Shown in pieces: positions 1 through 15,600 of a stretch of DNA of 64,000 nt (its first letter is position 1; the number at the start of each line of letters is the position of its first letter). A program made the translations under genes and the position numbers. A model generated the notes under the pieces. The model was given only the letters and a program-made list of their open reading frames with translations, was not told where the DNA came from and searched no databases. This stretch comes from Salvelinus alpinus (lineage: Eukaryota > Chordata > Actinopteri > Salmoniformes > Salmonidae): the NCBI RefSeq assembly GCF_045679555.1, contig NC_092091.1, positions 12,239,918-12,303,917 of the forward strand. Direction: 5' to 3'.

Positions 1-509
1 TCATCGCAGCACAAAAAAAATACGTATTGTAAAGATTTCCCAATGTCATCTTGTGCTGACAAAGCATAGAAAGTAATATATCTTAGTGAGTTGTATCATC
101 TTTTTCTTTGTAAATGAGCTATTTTTACTAAACTTTTTTTAGGGGCATTATTTAGTTGGTACATCCATTATTGGAGTTGTAAATTAATTATATGTACACA
201 GTGACTATTGAAAAAAAAAAAATACTTAGATGCCTAATGAGCTTAGTTCTACTGTAACACCCCCATCAGAACCCAAAATCTAAGTTTGTTTTACTCCATT
301 GTTTGTAAACAATGTAAATCAACATTGTGTGCAGACTCAAAACATGGTTAAAACCATCATTTTGATCTCACAGATGGTCAGTCCCTGCATCCATAGCTCT
401 GTCTATGAATTTGAGAGTGGTTACATTTCTAGAGCCCCATAGCTCAGGTGTTTGCCAACACAGTGGCAGGGTCATTTTGTTATTGTTTGAACTGCAGATT
501 TCCCCTTGG
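1..509. other. Unassigned AT-rich sequence
   Basis: No gene or recognisable repeat is seen. If the swap70 exons missing from the window lie beyond its left edge, this is part of a swap70 intron. Confidence 0.4.
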
Positions 510-638
510 TTGTTAAATAAGATACATGTATGTTTGAGGAATTTTAATTATGAGATTTCTGTTGTTTAAATTTGGCGCACTGCACTTTCACTGGCTGTTG
601 TCATATCATCCCGTTAACGGGATTGCAGCCATAAGAAG
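510..638 (+). mobile_element. 3' end of a TTAA-target DNA element (fragment)
   Basis: This stretch closely matches the right end of the complete copy at 23902-25318. Both share the run around ATGTTTGAGGAATTTT, the CCCGTTAACGGGAT palindrome and the terminal CCATAAG motif. Here the terminus reads GCAGCCATAAGAAG and is followed by a T-rich/TTAA stretch. Only the last ~130 bp remain, so this is a truncated copy. Confidence 0.6.
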
Positions 639-1464
639 TTTTAATAGGTGATTCATCTAACATTTGACTCTTTCCATGCAGCTGTGACTTGTCATTTGAC
701 CTTTCTCGTTCGTTACTCACTCACCATGGCAGGTTAGTGTGAAGTGACCAGCCAATCACAGTGGCTATTGTGTACACGTGAATCCAAGGTCAAAAAGGTT
801 TAAATGGGGTTGTACCCTCAATCTCCAGTCCTGTGTGTATCAGAGAGTACGAGAGACGGGGACTTGTTGCACCTCAATGGGAGAATGTCTGAACATTCAT
901 TGTACCGCTACTCCTCGATGCATAATGAATGAACAACAAAAGAGAGATTGTTTCCTCGGGAAATCCAATGAATGTCCACGGCTACACTATATGTGTTACA
1001 TTGGACAATAAAGTTGTATTGTTGTATTGCAAGTCTCGTGTGAGTTTGTCCAAATGAATTGTCAAGGGTCTCATCTATAAGAGCTCAGCTACAATGGGTA
1101 TTGAGGACAAGCACTGGTATTGGAATGTACAGCACAATCTCTCTACCAATCTCTACAGCGTGAACAAAACGTTTTTTTGTTAGAACTATAAGAGTGAAAT
1201 GCAATGACCACATAAGACAACATTTATGAATGTTATTTCACTCATAACTGCCTTGTTAGTATAATCAGCTCAATAGGAGAATATTGTCACTATGTATTCC
1301 ATGTTTGTTTGCTGATGAGTGAAACGAGGAAACATTTAATTTAAGTGACATTTCATCCGTAATTAGAGACCCAACTGAGCAGCGATAATTGGATTTAAAC
1401 TGTCAAACTGCATCAGAAGGCCAGATTAAAGAACTTAAATCAGGATTAAGAGGTACTGTACAAT
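639..1464. other. Unassigned sequence
   Basis: No exon is recognised. An open frame starting with GTG at 778 has no recognisable domain and is followed by AATAAA-like sequence near 1006. It could belong to an unrecognised repeat or an untranslated transcript, but I see nothing that supports a gene. Confidence 0.3.
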
Positions 1465-1514
1465 TTAATCACGATTAACAGAGGTACTGTAGCTGGAAAA
1501 ACGAGTTAAATAGA

Positions 1515-2087
1515 AGTGACAGCGCAAGACAGGGTAAGTTGAGCTGCGGGACAGGGTAAGTTGAGCTGCGGGACAGGATAAGTTGAGCTGCGGGACAGGA
1601 TAAGTTGAGCTGCGGGACAGGGGTGAGCTGAGCTGCGGGACAGGGGTGAGCTGAGCTGAGGGACAGGGGTGAGCTGAGCTGAGGGACAGGGGTGAGCTGA
1701 GCTGCGGGACAGGGTAAGTTGAGCTGCGGGACAGGATAAGTTGAGCTGCGGGACAGGATAAGTTGAGCTGCGGGACAGGGGTGAGCTGAGCTGCGGGACA
1801 GGGGTGAGCTGAGCTGAGGGACAGGGGTGAGCTGAGCTGAGGGACAGGGGTGAGCTGAGCTGAGGGACAGGGGTGAGCTGAGCTGAGGGACAGGGGTGAG
1901 CTGAGCTGAGGGACAGGGGTGAGCTGAGCTGAGGGACAGGGGTGAGCTGAGCTGAGGGACAGGGGTGAGCTGAGCTGAGGGACAGGGGTGAGCTGAGCTG
2001 AGGGACAGGGGTGAGCTGAGCTGAGGGACAGGGGTGAGCTGAGCTGAGGGACAGGGGTGAGCTGAACTGAGGGACAGGGTAAGTTAC
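1515..2087. repeat. 23-bp minisatellite (22/23-bp unit variants)
   Basis: A G-rich tandem array with a unit like GAGCTGAGCTGAGGGACAGG plus GGT. Two unit types alternate in blocks: a 23-bp form ending GGGGTGAGCT and a 22-bp form containing GGATAAGTT or GGGTAAGTT. About 25 units are present. Because 23 is not a multiple of 3, all three frames rotate and long artificial open frames arise on the minus strand. The C-rich strand is the swap70 sense strand. Confidence 0.95.
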
Positions 2088-2444
2088 CACTTCCTTTTAA
2101 AACCATGTCTAGCTTTATTTCCCAAACACAATTCTACCTAATCACAACTGCTTTCTTGTCTTTTAATCATTTTAAGCATCTTTTAACACAGGCTTAACAC
2201 CTAACAAACACGTTGTACTTTTTAGTCGCTGGGATATGAGGTAACAGGGTCTTGCATAACGCCTGGGAAACAAACACTTCAATTTGCTCAACTTGACATT
2301 GACTCAACTTACCCCATGGCCATTGGCTGAAATTACCCCAAGGGAAACATTTGTACTATTTTAGCCCACACAGCTAAATGGATGCACTTTCATGCTAGGT
2401 TTATGACCTCATATTTAAGCTAGAGACCCCGACTGATGTAAAGC
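2088..2444. other. Unassigned sequence
   Basis: No exon or clear repeat is seen between the minisatellite and the Tc1 relic. Confidence 0.3.
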
Positions 2445-2725
2445 ATCTTCAGAAAGTATTCACACTCCTTGACTTCTTGCACATTTTGTTTTGTTACAGC
2501 CTGAATTTAATTGATTAAATTGTGTGTTTTTTTTGTCACTGGCCAACACACAATAATAGCCCATTATGTCAAAGTGGAATTTGGTTTTTCGAAAATTTTA
2601 CAAATTCATTAAAAACGTAAAGCTGAAATGTCAAGGCAAAATCCTAGAGGTAAACTTGGTTAAGTCTGCTTTGCACCAGACACTGGGCGATGAATTCACT
2701 TTTCAGCAGGACAATAACATCCGCA
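2445..2725 (+). mobile_element. Tc1-like transposon relic
   Basis: The start resembles a Tc1 terminal repeat (CAGAAAGTATTCACACTCCTT). It is followed by the family's T-rich subterminal region and, after an internal deletion, by a transposase remnant whose HQTLGDEFTFQQDNN segment resembles the [19 protein letters not shown] region of Tc1 transposases. Only the ends of a ~1.6 kb element remain, abutting LINE sequence at about 2729. Confidence 0.7.
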
Positions 2726-2728
2726 TCG

Positions 2729-5965
<3,237 letters not shown>

Positions 5966-6614
5966 ACTTTCTGTATAGAACAATCTTAAAATCATCTACT
6001 TTGGTTTATTTACAAGCATCACAAAACCTCTAACAATAAATTAATTTGACTTGGTGAAAATATTTTTGGGGGACCTAACTTGCTTACCACTTTTCCATGT
6101 GTTTTTTTCCTTCACAGACCTCTTCCGAAATATTTGGTAAAATTATACATTTGTTGTATGGTTTCCTAGCAACAAGGGTTGCTCAACTTACCCCACTCTC
6201 CCCTGCTGTTAGTATAACTGTGTGTTAGTGCGGGTTTTCAGTGGATTTATGTAAATCATGAAGCTCCTCTGCATGTCCTGCAGTGCAGGACATTTTTAAG
6301 CAACAAAAGAGTGATCAAATTAAGATCTTACATCTGTAGAGAGAAAACACTTTCCCTCTGCCTTCCCACTGTTTTGGGTGTTCCAGCAAACATACTCATG
6401 ACTTGCAGTTAGTCTAACAGCACTAACCGTCTTAGACTAAGAACCATTCACACCACCTTACTGTGCTGGCTTGGATGTTCTCTCTTCACATTGTCTTTTT
6501 CATATTGTTAATGCATAACTAGGCCAGCACAGTCTAGCTCAGCTCAGTAGTGTGAAAAAGGCATAGTAGCAAAGGGAGGACTTTGAACGTTGTGAGTGGG
6601 CTGGCTGGGTTCAC
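5966..6614. other. swap70 intron 7, unassigned
   Basis: No exon is recognised. It lies 3' of the last swap70 exon in the window. The expected coiled-coil exons of swap70 are not here. Confidence 0.4.
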
Positions 6615-9600
6615 CTTCTTCATGGCCTCCAGTTGGTGCTGCTTGTTCTCGTTGGCCGTCTGCAGCTCTCTCATCCTAAGCTCCAGCTCCTCCTGCTCCG
6701 CTTGCTGTTTCTGCCTCAAATCCCGCCGCTTCTGAAGGGACTCGCGGTGCGGCACCGTCCGTCCCAACTGCAGCAGACTGAGACACATCTGGATGGCTGA
6801 GATGGAGAGGAGACATACCAGACAGGGGTCAGTTCCAAGGCTGGGAAATATTCAGTATAGGCCAACGTTGTGGCACGTCGCAGATAGAAATGTGATGAGT
6901 AAAGCTGATACGATTCCTTATTCTACATTTCAAAGAGGCATGTCTATTCTACATAACATATTTATATCTGAACATTCCACAATGTTGTGCTTTGCTGAAC
7001 ACCCCCCTGTACATATACCTATCAACCAAGTCTAAATGTCCAGTCCATGCTTTCCATAATACTAAAAGGAGATAAATTACATGAGAGAATTGTCCTACCC
7101 TGAATCCATTCCTGTTTCCTCTTCTTATCCGACGCGTTGATCTCATAGCGTTTGTCAGAACATTTGACATAGAACAGGCACTTCTTTCCTTCCTTATCCG
7201 GTAACGACTGCAAAGACAAATTCTGAAATAAATGTCACTCTTTCACCAACGTACACTGAGTATACAAAACATTAGGAACACCAGCTCTTTCCATGACATA
7301 GACTATCCAGGTGAACACTATGATCCCTTATTGATATCACATTTTAAATCCACTTAAATCAGTGTAGATGAAGGGGAGGAGATTTTTAAGCATTGAGACA
7401 ATTGCAACATGGATTGTGTATGTGTGCCATTCAGAGGGTGAATGGGCAAGACAAAATATTTAAGTGCCTTTGAACGAGGTATGGTAGTAGGTGCCAGGCA
7501 GGCACACCGGTTTGTGTCAAGAACTGCAATGCTGCAGGGTTTTTCACGCTCAACAGTTTCCCATGTCAAGAATGGTCCACCGCCTAAAGGACATCCAGCC
7601 AACTTGAGACAACTGTGGGAAGCATTGGAGTCAACATGGTCCAGCATCCCTGTGGAACGCTTTCTACACCTTGCAGAGTCCATGCCCTGACAAACTGAGG
7701 CTGTTCTGAAGGCAAAAGGGGGTGCAACTCAATATTAGGAAGGTGTTTCTAATGTTTTGTACACTCAGTGTATATTACTAGTTAGGTTAAGGTGTAAAAT
7801 TAATGTATGAGCCTTGTTTGTTGTTGTTTAGTGTTCCTTGCCTCGACACAGCAGTTTCCATCCAGCACGATGTCGCCCTTCTTCTCAGCCAGGTCCTCGC
7901 TCACGTAGTAGGACATGGAGTTGGGCCTCAGGAGGAACCAGCGCTCTGTCCAGTTTTTCCTCTTGTGGCCCTTTTTCATCATGTAGCCCTGCATCAAGAG
8001 AATACAGTATGTTTCTGTATTTTTTTTACATTTGTATCTGTCGGTTTGTGTTAATATCTGTGTTGAGATAATGGGATGGCTCCTGCCAGTTTAACTGTTT
8101 AGTTGACCACTGCACAGCCAACACCATGAGTTTGTGGTGTTGCATATGAGATTCTAATTGTCAATATTCATGTTGTCCCTATAACATGGCTCCCTACTGC
8201 ACTCGACTGACCATCGCTTTGGTGTGCTGTGTTTAAAAGCTCACTCCATGCTACAGTATTGCTAGTACATAACACGGGTCAACGCTATCCATCAATCACG
8301 GTCACATGGAGGACGATAATGTGGTTGATGTCAACATCGTGCCAAGATATGGAGATATAAATGGGTCTGATGCCAACCTGTTTGAATACGTCAAGGATGA
8401 GCTCGTGGAAGACCTCGGTGATGCCCATGGAGAGGGTCTGGGGGTCCACGGCCTTGCTGAAGGTGCCCGTGCCCACCAGGGTGATGAGCTCCCAGGCACT
8501 CAGACTCTGCTGCTTGATGCTCAGCTCTAGCTTGTAGTCCTCAAAGCGCTCCTCCACCCAACTGCCACCCATGGCCTCTGTCAACTTGCGCAGGAAGTAC
8601 TCGATCTGAGGGAGGTGGGGAAGAGACACAGGTGAGTACACAGACAGGTCAGCATACCCACACACCAACAAAGAAAATACCCATACTTCCTTTGAAGTGA
8701 CACAATCTGTATGTTACAGTAGGGAAAGGGGGATACTTAGTCAGTTGTCCAACTGCATTTAACCCAACCCCTCTGAATCAGAGAGGTGCAGGGGGCTGCC
8801 TTAATCGACGTCCACGTCTCCGGCGCCCGGGGAACAGTGGGTTAACTGCCTTGTTCAGGGGCAGAACGACAGATTTTTACCTTGTCAGCTCGGGGATTCG
8901 ATCCAGCAACCTTCCAGTTACTGGCCCAAGTCTCTAACCACTAGGCTACCTGCCGCCTCTACACTCTAACCACTAGGCTACCTGCCGCCTCTACACTCTA
9001 ACCACTAGGCTACCTGCCGCCTCTACACTCTAACCACTAGGCTACCTGCCGCCTCTACACTCTAACCACTAGGCTACCTGCCACATGTGTTTATATGGAA
9101 TAATAAAAAGGAGTAATAATCCTCACAGCAATAATTATATGAAACTACACACAGTTTCCATTAATGACCTTATAATAAATCCTGCCGTGTTGTAATTTAA
9201 CAGCAAGCTGCTAACTTCCTGTTCTGTGAGAGCTGTTTGGCAATGGTGATGGTCTTTCTTCAAAGGAGTACATAACATATAACCGTGGATCTGAACAATA
9301 CTTCTTTACCTATAACCTACTCCAGCAACCTTCCAGTTATTGGCCCAAGAGGAAAACAATGTTATATCATGTATCACTGATTATCTGTACAACTGATTAC
9401 TGATCTGTTAATAATTAAACTAAACTTCGCACAAAGTCAGGTTTGTGTTGGGGCTAAATGTGCCAGCATTAGAGCCCAGGTCATGTTCATTAGGACACTC
9501 GACAGAAACGTTTTAAAACCTTTTACAACAGTAAATGGAAATTAGTGTTTCTTATTGGACGGTCCCTGCCTGTTTCAGTCAGTTTTCCTCTGTTTGGTGC

Positions 9601-12600
9601 CCAATGAACACAACCCCTGTCCAATCTCACCTCCTCAGTGACGATGGCCAGTGGGTATTTCTCTTCAGATAGGAAGTTGAAGATGCACCAGATCTTGAAA
9701 GCGTCTTCGTCAGAGATGAGGAGGTGGGTTCTGTTGAGGTTCTTACGGGCGCACAGGGTCCAGCACATTCTGTTAAAGTCCTGCCGGTCAAAGTTGTCCT
9801 GGACCTGCAATTAGGAACAGTCTCAGGTCAGGTCACTTGGCTGAAGACCGGCATTTTTCATATGAGAAAAATACAACAAAGGCACAATAAGCTGACTCTG
9901 TACTAAGGACATCTTCACTCTTCTCTTTATACTACAGTTCAGGTTAAAAATGGCATGGAAGACCATACATTCAGTGTAGGTTTGATTAACACATGAATCA
10001 AACCAAATTCATAGGACAGAATGAAAGGAGAAACTTTGTTTTTTGTAAACAGCTGACCTGGCCACTATTATTAGCATTTTCACGCTAAAGTATCCAAAAA
10101 CTCAATGATGCTATTTGGATATGAAGAGCGAAAAAGCTAATATAGTACCATTGACTTGTATTGGATTTGTGCCACAAATACTAAAATGTTAGCATCTGAA
10201 ACACTGGCCAGGTAAACAAAAACAAAGCATGGGTAGCTGTCGTATCTTGTCCATAGACCGCTTACAGGGTACGGAAACCAATATGTAATTTTGTCATTTG
10301 GGTGAACGATCCCTTTAACATTTAGAGGGGGGGATTCAATTGTTTGTAGGAACGGCACCATCAATTAGCAGGAACAGCATCACCTAGTGGTCAGAACCAG
10401 GTAATATCAGGATGCAGGACGGAACATAAACCCAACAACTTCATTTACTATTTTCTCTGAACAGGGAAAAAAACAACACTAAATTCACTGAGAATTTATT
10501 ACATAGGGATGATGGAAACAATAGTCCAAGCTGCAGCTCCATACCACTTGTTAAACAGAGAACTCCTACTGTATACTTGTTGTTGGGGTGGATTTGGCAT
10601 GGGGGGTCCATGGGTGTTGGATTTGGCATGGGGTGTGGCTTGACTATTTCTTTGGCATGTCTTACTCATTGTTAGAATATTTGTTTTGTACAAATCGGAT
10701 GTTATGTACCTATAATTTTAAAAAATGGCCAATTTGGGTGCAATAAATTTGCTTAATTTCTCAGAGATTAAATTATATTTCAACAAAATGTTGAAGGAAT
10801 GCTAATTTGATCTGTTACAGAAATTATTACAGAACAATCTGAGATGGTGGGTTTCATGGCTTGCTGAATGGACGTTGAATGACACTTAACTGTTTATACA
10901 GATGCCTGACTCAACTCAGCTAAATCACAACAGAGAGATAGGCCCGATAATGATTATCAGCAATCTACAAATAGCAAGTGATGCATCAACAGAGAAACAG
11001 ACTTTTGAAACGCAAGCGGAATATTTATTAAGGAGACGTCTTTAGGAGTGTTTAAAACATACATCTAACCCTAATCTGGATGAAAGACAAAAATGACCAC
11101 AAACAAAAAGCTGAAAATGCTCCTCCCATATGAAAAATAATCATGAAAAGCAAATAAGAATCTTGTATGGCAGAATAAGATTAAAAGCTAAAAAGTATCT
11201 GGTAAGATTTTGTATGTTATGTCAGTAGTGTATGTGTGTTAATTTATGCCATGTAACATACAAGTCACTACATGATTATGGTGAATTTCTTACAAAGATA
11301 GGGTATGACATTTGAGACAAACTATATGAGTCATCTAGGAATTTTATAAGAAAAGTGTATGTTCTGACATGTTAACCTCTACAAAATAAATGTTTTCCTT
11401 ACAGGTTTCACATTTGTCATTTATACACAATGCATTCGGAAAGGATTCAGACTTATTCCACATTTTGTTAAGTTACAGCCTTATTCTAAAATGGATTAAA
11501 TCGTTTTTTCATGCCCCTCATCAATCTACACACTATACCCCATAATGACAAAGCAAATGTATTAAAATAGAAAACTGAAATATCACATTTACATAAGTAC
11601 TCAGACCCTTTACTCAGTACTTTGTTGAAACATCTTTGAGTGTTTTTAAATTTTATTTCACCAGGTAGGCTAGTTGAGAACAAGTTCTCATTTACAACTG
11701 CCACCTGGCCAAGATAAAGCACAGCAGTTCGACACAAACAACAACACAGAGTTACACATGGAATAAACAAACATACATAATACAGTAGAAAGAGTCTATA
11801 TACAGAATGGTGTTGTCTGCGTAGAGGTGGATCAGAGAATCACCAGCAGCAAGAGCGACATCTTTGCTGTATACAGAGAAGAGAGTCGGCCCAAGAATTG
11901 AACCCTGTAGCACCCCCATAGAGACTGCCAGAGGTCCGGACAATAGGCCCTCCGATTTGACACACTAAACTCTATCTGAGAAGTAGTTGGTGAACCAGGC
12001 GAGGCAATAATTTGAGAAACCAAGGCTGTTGAGTCTGCCGATAAGAATGTGGTGATTGACAGAGTCAAAAGCCTTGGCCAGGTATTCTTGGGTATGACCC
12101 TACAAGCCTGGAAAACCTGTATTTGGGGATTTTCTCCCATTCTTCTCCGCAGATCCACTCAAGCTCTGTCGAGTTGGATGGGGAGCGTCACTGCACAGCT
12201 ATTTTCAGGTCTCTCCAGAGATGTTCGAACGGGTTCAATTCTGGGCTCTGGCTGGGCCACTCAATGACATTCAGAGACTTGTCCCGAAGCCACTCCTGCG
12301 TTGTCTTGGCTGTGTGCTTAGGGTCGTTGTGCTGTTGGAAGGTGAACCTTCGCCCCAGTCTGAGGTCCTGAGCGCTCTGAGGCAGATTTTCATCAAGGAT
12401 CTCTCTGCACTTTGCTCCATTCATCTATCCCTCGATCCTGACTACTCTCCCAGTCCCTGCCACTGAAAAACATGCCCACAGCATGCCCACAGCATGATGC
12501 TGCCACCACCATGCTTCACCACAGGGATGGTGCCATGCTTCCTCCAGATGTGACGCTTGGCATTCAGGCCAAAGAGTTCAATCTTGGTTTCATCAGACCA

Positions 12601-15600
12601 GAGAATCTTGTTTCTCATGGTCTGAGTCTTTGGGTGCCTTTTGGCAAACTCCAAGCGGGCTGTCATGTGCCTTTTACTGAGGAGTGGCTTCCGTCTGGCC
12701 ACTCTACCATAAAGGCCTGATTGGTGGAGTGCTGCAGAGATGGTTGTCCTTCTGGAAGGTTCTCCCATCTCCACAGAGAAACTCTGGAGCACTTAGAACC
12801 CGATGGTCATTCTTGGTCACCTCCCTGACCAAGGCCCTTCTACCCCGATTTCTCAGTTTGGCCGGGCGGCCAGCTCTAGGAAGAGTTTTAGTGGTTCCAA
12901 ACTTCTTCCATTTAAGAATAGGGTGTCATCCGGGTTAGGGGAGGGTTTGACCGGGGTAGGCCGTCATTGTAAAATAATCATTTATTCTTAACTGACATGC
13001 CTAGTTAAATAAAGGTTAAATAAAACAGAATGATAAGAGACCACTGTGTTCTTGGGGACCTTCAATTTTGACATTTTTGCTACCCTTCCCCAGATCTGTG
13101 CCTCGACACAATCCTGTCATCTCGGCGCTCTACAGACAATTCCTTCGACCTCATGGCTTGGTTTTTGCTCTGACATGCATTGTCAACTGTGGGACAAACA
13201 TGCAATTGTGTGTGTGCCTTTCCAAATCATGGCCAATCAATTGAATTTACCACAGGTGGACTCCAATCAAGTTGAAGAAACATCTCAAAGATGATCAATA
13301 GAAACAGGATGCACCAGAGCTCAATTTCGAGTCTCATAACAAAGGATCTGAATACATATATAAATAAGGTAGTTGTTTTTTTTATTAACAATAAATTTGC
13401 TAACATTACTAAAAACCTGATTTTAGATTTTTGTGTGTAGGAACATTTTTGAATAAGGCTGTAATGTAACAATATGTGGAAAAAGGGATGGGGTCTGAAT
13501 ACTTTCTGAATGCATATACAAAAACATGAAAAAGTACAATATTTGTATATACACTGAAAAAAAACGCAACTTGCACCAATTTCAAAGATTTTACTGAGTT
13601 ACTGTTCATATAAGAAAATCAGTCAATTGAAATAAATTAGGCTCTAATTTATGGATTTCACATCACTGGGAATACAGATATGCATCTGTTGGTCACAGAT
13701 TTGCCTCATGCAGCACAACATCTCCTTCGCATATAGTTAATCAGGCTGTTGATTGAGGCCTGTGGATTGTTGTCTCATTCCTCGTCAATGGCTGTGCGAA
13801 GTTGCTGGATATTGGGGAACTGGAACACGCTGTCGTACACATCAATCCAGAGCATTCCAAACATGCTCAATGGGTGACTGGTGAATATGCAGACCATGGA
13901 AGAACTGGGACATTTTCAGCTTCCAGCAATTATGTACAGATCCTTGCAACATGAAGCCGTGCATTATCATGCTGAAATATGCGGTGATGGCGGTGGATGA
14001 ATGACACGACAATGGGCCTCAGGATCTCATAAAGCTATCTCTGTGCATTCAAATTGCCATTGATAAAATGCAAATTGTGTTCGTTGTCCATAGTTTATGC
14101 TTGCCCATACCATAACACCACCGCCACCATGGGGCACTCTGTTCACAACGTTGACATCAGCAAACCGCTCGCCCACACAACGATTTACACGCTGTGTGAC
14201 ATCTGTCTGGTACAGTTGAAACCGGGATTCATCCGTGCAGAGCACATTTTTCCAGTATGCCAGCGGCCATTGAAGGTGAGCATTTAACCACTGAAGTGGG
14301 TTACGACGCTGAACTGCAGTCAGGTCAAGACCCTGGTGACGACGATGAACATGAAGATGAGCTTCGCTGAGATGGTTTCTGACAGTTTGTGCAGAAATAC
14401 TTTGGTTGTGCAAACCTACAGTTTCATCAGCTGTCTGGGTGGCTGGTCTCAGATGATCCCTCAAGTGAAGAGGCCGGATGTGGAGGCTGGTGTGGCTACA
14501 CGTGGTCTGCAGTTGTGAGGCCAGTTGGATGTACTGCCAAGTTGTCTAAAACGAACGTTGGAGGCAGCTTATAGTAGAGAAATGAACATTCAATTCTCTG
14601 TCAACAGCTCTGGTGGACATTCACGCAGTCAGCATGCCAATTGCGCGCTCCCTCAAAACTTGAGACATCTGTGGCATTGTGCTGTGTGACCAAACTGCAC
14701 ATTTTAGACCGGCCTTTCATTGACCGGCCTTTCACAAGGTGCACCTAGGTAATGATCATGCTGTTTAAATCAGGTTCTTGATAATCCATCCAACTGACAA
14801 ATGAGAAATGCTCACTAACAGGGATGGAAACAAATTTGTTCACAAAATTTGAGAGAAATAAGCTCTTTGTGAGTATGGACATTTTCTGGGATCTTTTATT
14901 TCAACTCATGAAACATGGGACCAACACTTTACATGTCGCGTTTACATTTTTGTTCAGTGTACATTTACATTTTCAGGTATGAGTTTCCATGGTTAAGGCT
15001 GGGCAGCACCTTTTACTGGACAGTTGATTTATTTACAGGTCACCCATCCAGCCTTTGGTCTCCCATACAGAGTTTTAACCAAGCCCAGCCCTGCTTAGCT
15101 TTGACATGTCACTGACTACTACCAATGTACTACCGTGAGAATGATTGTTGAGGGATCTCAAAATAGATTCACTGCTGCTATCAAACTCATTCCTCCTCCT
15201 CCTCCTCTCTGCCTCTGTTTCTCCTCCTCCCGCTCCTTCTGATTTCCCCCTTCATCCTCCTCTTGCTCCCCCTCCTTCTTCCTGCTCCTCCTCTTCTTCT
15301 TGCTCCTCCTCCTCTTGCTCCTCCTCCTCACAGCGGATAAATACTCCTCTTCTTGCTCCTCCTCCTCACAGCGGATAAATCCTCCTCTTCTTGCTCCTCC
15401 TCCTCACAGCGGATAAATCCTCCTCTTCTTGCTCCTCCTCCTCGCAGCGGATAAATCTTCCTCTTCTTGCTCCTCCTCCTCACAGCGGATAAATCCTCCT
15501 CCTCTTCTTGCGCCTCCTCCTCTTCTTCTTGCGCCTCTTCTTCTTGCGCCTCTTCTTCTTGCGCCTCCTCCTCTTCTTCTTGCGCCTCCTCCTCTTCTTC

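Larger units (their letters stand above)
11431..13513 (-). mobile_element. Tc1-like transposon with two nested insertions
   Basis: The ends read TGCATTCGGAAAGGATTCAG (left) and CTTTCTGAATGCAT (right). The minus strand encodes transposase pieces: [20 protein letters not shown], then [15 protein letters not shown] at ~12575, [14 protein letters not shown] at ~12500, [16 protein letters not shown] at ~12310 and [15 protein letters not shown] at ~12210. The frame is broken between the last catalytic blocks. A LINE fragment (11640-12085) and a SINE tail (12917-13024) lie inside it. The family is the same as at 46514-49056. Confidence 0.9.

Noticed and set aside
1465-2106. Two Pro/Ser/Leu-rich minus-strand frames of 194-213 codons
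   Set aside because: They are products of the 23-bp minisatellite, in rotating frames, without start context or homology.
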